Origin: JBBSMX01 sp038232935 | GTDB lineage: Bacteria; Bacteroidota; Rhodothermia; Rhodothermales; JANQRZ01 | DNA length: 17,209 nt | Direction of reading: 5' to 3' | Assembly: GCA_038232935.1 (NCBI GenBank) | Contig: JBBSMX010000088.1 | Span: 1 to 17,209 of the forward strand | Part shown: piece by piece, positions 15,193 through 17,209 of the stretch | How the letters are laid out: every line of letters begins with the position of its first letter | How positions within the stretch are numbered: position 1 is the first letter of the stretch | Notes under the pieces: model-generated | What the model was told of the DNA's origin: nothing | Databases searched by the model: none | What the model saw: only the letters and a program-made list of their open reading frames with translations | Position numbers and translations under genes: made by a program

Positions 15193-15282
15193 CGGGCTCG
15201 GCGGCCGGGCGCGTGACGGAGTGCTGTCACCGCTCGGCGCTAGCTTCGTCCGTTCGGCCCTCCCTCGCTCCGCACCGCTGCC

Positions 15283-15957
15283 ATGCAGATCACCTCCGAA
15301 TCAGTCGAAGCCCTCGTCGAGCAGTTCTCCAAGCTGCCGACCGTCGGGCGGAAAACGGCGCAGCGCCTGGCCGCCTACGTGTTAAAGATGCCACGTGCGG
15401 AGGTCGTGGAGTTGGCGCGCGCGCTCGTGAACGTGAAGGACCGGGTCAAGCAGTGCTCGGTCTGCTTCAACGTCACGGACACGGACCCCTGCCCGATCTG
15501 CTGCTCGCAGCGGCGCACGCGCTCCGTCGTCTGCGTGGTCGAGGAGGCGAACGACGTGTTCGCGCTCGAACGGACGAACGAGTACCGCGGCCTCTACCAC
15601 GTCCTCGGCGGCGTGATCTCTCCGCTCGATGGCATCGGCCCGGACGACCTCAAGATCCGCGAGCTCGTTGCCCGCGTCGCCGCGCCAAAAGAGCCGGCGG
15701 TTGCCAGCGCAGAGCAGCAGCCCGAAGGCGTCGCCGAAGGCGCGGCGGCCTACGAAGCCGAGCCGATCCAGGAAGTCATCCTCGCGATGAACCCGAACGT
15801 CGAGGGCGACACGACGGCGTACTACATCTCGCAGCTCCTCCAGCCGCTCGGGATCCACGTCACCCGCATCGCCCGCGGCCTCCCCATCGGCGGCGACCTC
15901 GAATACGCCGACGAGGCCACCCTCACCCGTGCCCTCGAAGGCCGCTCGCAGGTGTAG
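15283..15957 (+). CDS. recR: Recombination mediator RecR
   Basis: RecR works with RecF and RecO to load RecA on gapped DNA. The 224 residues show the helix-hairpin-helix KLPTVGRKTAQRLA (17-30), the zinc site with Cys58, Cys61, Cys70 and Cys73 (CSVC...CPIC), and a Toprim domain with VVEEANDVFALERT and NPNVEGDTTAYYIS. The end, GLPIGGDLEYADEATLTRALEGR, is canonical. Two oddities: about 28 extra residues rich in Ala, Glu and Pro (133-161) interrupt the Toprim domain, and the 3' end is repeated downstream at 16433-16513 in a diverged form. Third gene of the dnaX cluster, 90 bases after ybaB. Confidence 0.95.
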   Translation: MQITSESVEALVEQFSKLPTVGRKTAQRLAAYVLKMPRAEVVELARALVNVKDRVKQCSVCFNVTDTDPCPICCSQRRTRSVVCVVEEANDVFALERTNEYRGLYHVLGGVISPLDGIGPDDLKIRELVARVAAPKEPAVASAEQQPEGVAEGAAAYEAEPIQEVILAMNPNVEGDTTAYYISQLLQPLGIHVTRIARGLPIGGDLEYADEATLTRALEGRSQV

Positions 15958-16015
15958 AAATCGAACCTCCCGCTTTCTTTCGACGTTTCAGTGGCATCTA
16001 TTCCAGCGAGGTTCT

Positions 16016-16234
16016 ATGCGAAACGAGTTCACAGCCGTCATCGAGCGCGACGGCGACTGGTTCATCGCCTACTCCCCCGAAGTGTCCGGTGCGAACGGAC
16101 AGGGCCGGACGCGCGAGGAAGCACTCAGCAGCCTCGCCGACGCCATCGCGCTGATCCTCGAAGACCGCCGTGAGGACGGCTTGCGCGGCGTCCCGGACAA
16201 TGCTGAGCGGACGACTGTGCAGGTCGCGGCGTGA
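16016..16234 (+). CDS. hicB: HicB antitoxin (short form)
   Basis: The 72 residues have the HicB partial RNase H-like fold: FTAVIERDGDWFIAYSPEVSGANGQGRTREEALSSLADAIALILED is the family pattern. HicB binds and silences HicA. This is a short version without an evident C-terminal helix-turn-helix or ribbon-helix-helix domain, so autoregulation may be weak or use another factor. An in-frame ATG at 15929 would start inside recR; ATG 16016 is preferred, with GCGAGG ten bases before it as a ribosome site. Its stop overlaps the HicA GTG (GTGA). The order hicB-hicA is the less common one. Confidence 0.88.
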   Translation: MRNEFTAVIERDGDWFIAYSPEVSGANGQGRTREEALSSLADAIALILEDRREDGLRGVPDNAERTTVQVAA

Positions 16235-16422
16235 AGCGGAACGCTCTGCTCAAACACCTCCGCAGAAGCGGATGCATTCTGAAGCGCGAAGGCCGGAGTC
16301 ACTCGCTCTGGACGAACCCGCAGACTGGAGCGACAGAAGCGGTGCCGCGCCACACAGAAGTACCCGACGTGCTCGCCCGCAAGATCTGCCGTGGCCTCTC
16401 TATTACTGAGATCGGGCGATGA
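16231..16422 (+). CDS. hicA: HicA mRNA interferase toxin
   Basis: The 63 residues have the HicA double-stranded-RNA-binding-like fold: an N-terminal helix (KRNALLKHLRRSG), a strand with REGRSHSLW where His24 is the likely catalytic residue, then AVPRHTEVPDVLARKICRGLSITEI. HicA cleaves mRNA and is neutralised by HicB. Translation starts at GTG 16231, sharing four bases with the hicB stop, so toxin synthesis depends on antitoxin translation. No frame damage is seen. The pair lies between the true recR end and its decayed copy. Confidence 0.88.
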   Translation: MKRNALLKHLRRSGCILKREGRSHSLWTNPQTGATEAVPRHTEVPDVLARKICRGLSITEIGR

Positions 16423-16432
16423 GTGGTAGCTT

Positions 16433-16513
16433 CGCCTTCCCCATCGGCGGCGACCTCGAATACGCCGACGAGGCTACCCTACCCGCGCTCTCGAGGGCCG
16501 CTCACAGGTCTAA
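16433..16513 (+). pseudogene. Decayed second copy of the recR 3' end
   Basis: From 16438 the sequence matches the recR 3' end from 15881. The first 37 bases are identical. Over the rest there are seven substitutions and one missing base, including the stop (TAG to TAA). In the recR frame every substitution falls at a third codon position and is synonymous. The missing base (after ACC CT) shifts the frame, so this copy cannot encode a RecR tail, and no start belongs to it. It separates hicA from the Mrr-like gene. Confidence 0.9.
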
Positions 16514-16525
16514 AGAGCTTTCAGC

Positions 16526-17026
16526 ATGAGACGAGATCAGGTTCCGCAGTACCACGAGATGATGAATCCTCTCCTCGCGGCTCTGCACGAGCTCGGAGGC
16601 TCCGGGTCAATCGGAGAGATCAACGAGGCCACCATCGGCAAGCTCGATTTGAGCGACGAGATTCTTGAAACTCCTCACAACCCTGAGAAGAGTAACCAGA
16701 CGGAGGTCGAATACCGTCTCGCGTGGGCGAGAACTTATCTCAAGAAGTATGGCATCCTCGACAACTCTGGTCGCGGTGTGTGGGTCATTAAGCCCGATCA
16801 GCGCCATGTTGAGCAGGTCGATCCCGATGAAGTTGTTCGCTACGGCCGCGAACTAACACGGCGAGCGCGCGAGGAGCGAGCGGCAGAAGAGCTAGAGGAG
16901 GTTTCCGATGACGCACCCGAGGAGGCAAGGTCGTGGCGTACTGTCCTCCACCGCGTGCTTACGCAGGAACTCTCTCCCGATGGTTTCGAGCGCCTGACTA
17001 AGCGTTTACTCAGAGAATCTGGCTTT
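16526..17026 (+). pseudogene. mrr: Mrr-type restriction endonuclease, interrupted by an IS
   Basis: The 167 codons from ATG 16526 encode the Mrr N-terminal winged-helix region (about 1-90: YHEMMNPLLAALHELGG, EINEATIGKLDLSDE, EYRLAWARTYLKKYGILDNSGRGVW), an acidic, Arg-rich linker (105-140), and the first helix of the Mrr catalytic domain (LSPDGFERLTKRLLRESGF). Type IV Mrr enzymes cut methylated foreign DNA. The gene stops matching exactly at the IS end (17027); the catalytic Asp-Glu/Gln-x-Lys region, expected just after GF, is absent. The frame stays open into the IS, adding unrelated residues to the window end. Codon use (TTA, CTA, AGA, ACA, ATT) is less GC-biased than in the neighbours, hinting at transfer. 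Confidence 0.85.
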
Positions 17027-17209
17027 ACTCAACGTCAGTCGCGGGTTGAAGTAGAGAACGGGTTGGCAAGTCGCTGCGTCGTGCGTAGGGTGGAGTTGAC
17101 CACTCCCCTCGCACCAGAGCAACCCCGCCAACCCGATGACCAGCAATGTACTCGACCAGGCCACCCGCCTCTACGTCTTCGTCGACGACTTCCTCAAGGC
17201 CCACCCCGA
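17027..17209 (+). mobile_element. Insertion sequence end (right copy), IS982-like
   Basis: This is the direct-strand copy of the IS end found inverted at 1-139; it runs off the right edge. The matching part covers 17027-17167 and carries two extra bases (AG) compared with the left copy. The boundary at 17027 also coincides with the point where the Mrr reading frame loses its family match. Bases 17168-17209 continue the transposase gene, beyond what the left edge shows. The rest of the element, its other end and the target duplication are outside the window. Confidence 0.8.
17136..17209 (+). CDS. Transposase N-terminus, partial (runs off right edge)
   Basis: The 24 visible codons from ATG 17136 encode MTSNVLDQATRLYVFVDDF followed by LKAHP. 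The pattern of a hydrophobic strand followed by VDDFLK is typical of the opening of IS982-family transposases, which are DDE enzymes. No catalytic residue is visible yet, so the family is tentative. The start lies about 109 bases inside the IS end. Confidence 0.55.
   Translation, partial: MTSNVLDQATRLYVFVDDFLKAHP

Noticed and set aside
14157..15230. Minus-strand frame opposite the dnaX end and ybaB
   Set aside because: Shadow of the dnaX linker and ybaB; Ser/Arg/Gly-rich without motifs.
15213..16154. Open frame of 313 codons across recR and hicB
   Set aside because: Out of frame with both recognised proteins; the translation is low-complexity Arg/Pro/Ala.

Overview
This window looks like a piece of chromosome from a GC-rich member of the Bacteroidota/Rhodothermota, probably near Rhodothermales. 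The grounds are the complete Bat (aerotolerance-type) operon with a BatC-like tail, the class II thymidine kinase, the weak Shine-Dalgarno signals and the strong G/C bias at third codon positions. The taxon is inferred from gene content only.

Layout. The first 139 bases and the last 183 bases are the same end of one insertion sequence, in inverted orientation. At each end the N-terminus of a transposase (IS982-like by its opening residues) runs out of the window. After the left IS come a small unknown gene (217-543), then on the minus strand a DinB-like protein overlapping purQ. A divergent junction (1862-1983) leads into a long, tightly coupled plus-strand operon at 1984-10646: DUF58 protein, a BatD-like membrane protein, a class III sirtuin, BatA, BatB, a TPR protein, BatC, BatD and BatE. 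Most junctions are 1-4 base overlaps. BatA and BatB are membrane-anchored von Willebrand A proteins. The TPR proteins, BatD and BatE supply the periplasmic and membrane scaffold. The MoxR ATPase that usually drives such systems is not in the window.

The operon is followed by single genes: thymidine kinase, a membrane-anchored J-domain protein and an RDD membrane protein. Then comes the classic DNA-maintenance cluster dnaX-ybaB-recR, encoding the clamp loader subunit, a nucleoid-associated protein and a recombination mediator.

Downstream of recR the character changes. A hicB-hicA toxin-antitoxin pair lies between the real recR 3' end and a second, decayed copy of that 3' end. An Mrr-type restriction endonuclease gene follows, cut by the right-hand IS just before its catalytic region. 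This is a small, eroding defence/accessory patch. The most informative observation is that the two recR tails share 37 identical bases and then differ only at synonymous third positions plus one deletion. That is what integration or recombination of foreign DNA at the recR 3' end would leave.

A second theme is repeat DNA at the gene junctions of the Bat operon. Two GTAGGGGC...GCCCCTAC palindromic elements have become part of signal-peptide coding sequence, a degenerate heptamer repeat lies in the batD leader, and an octamer repeat abuts the batA start codon.
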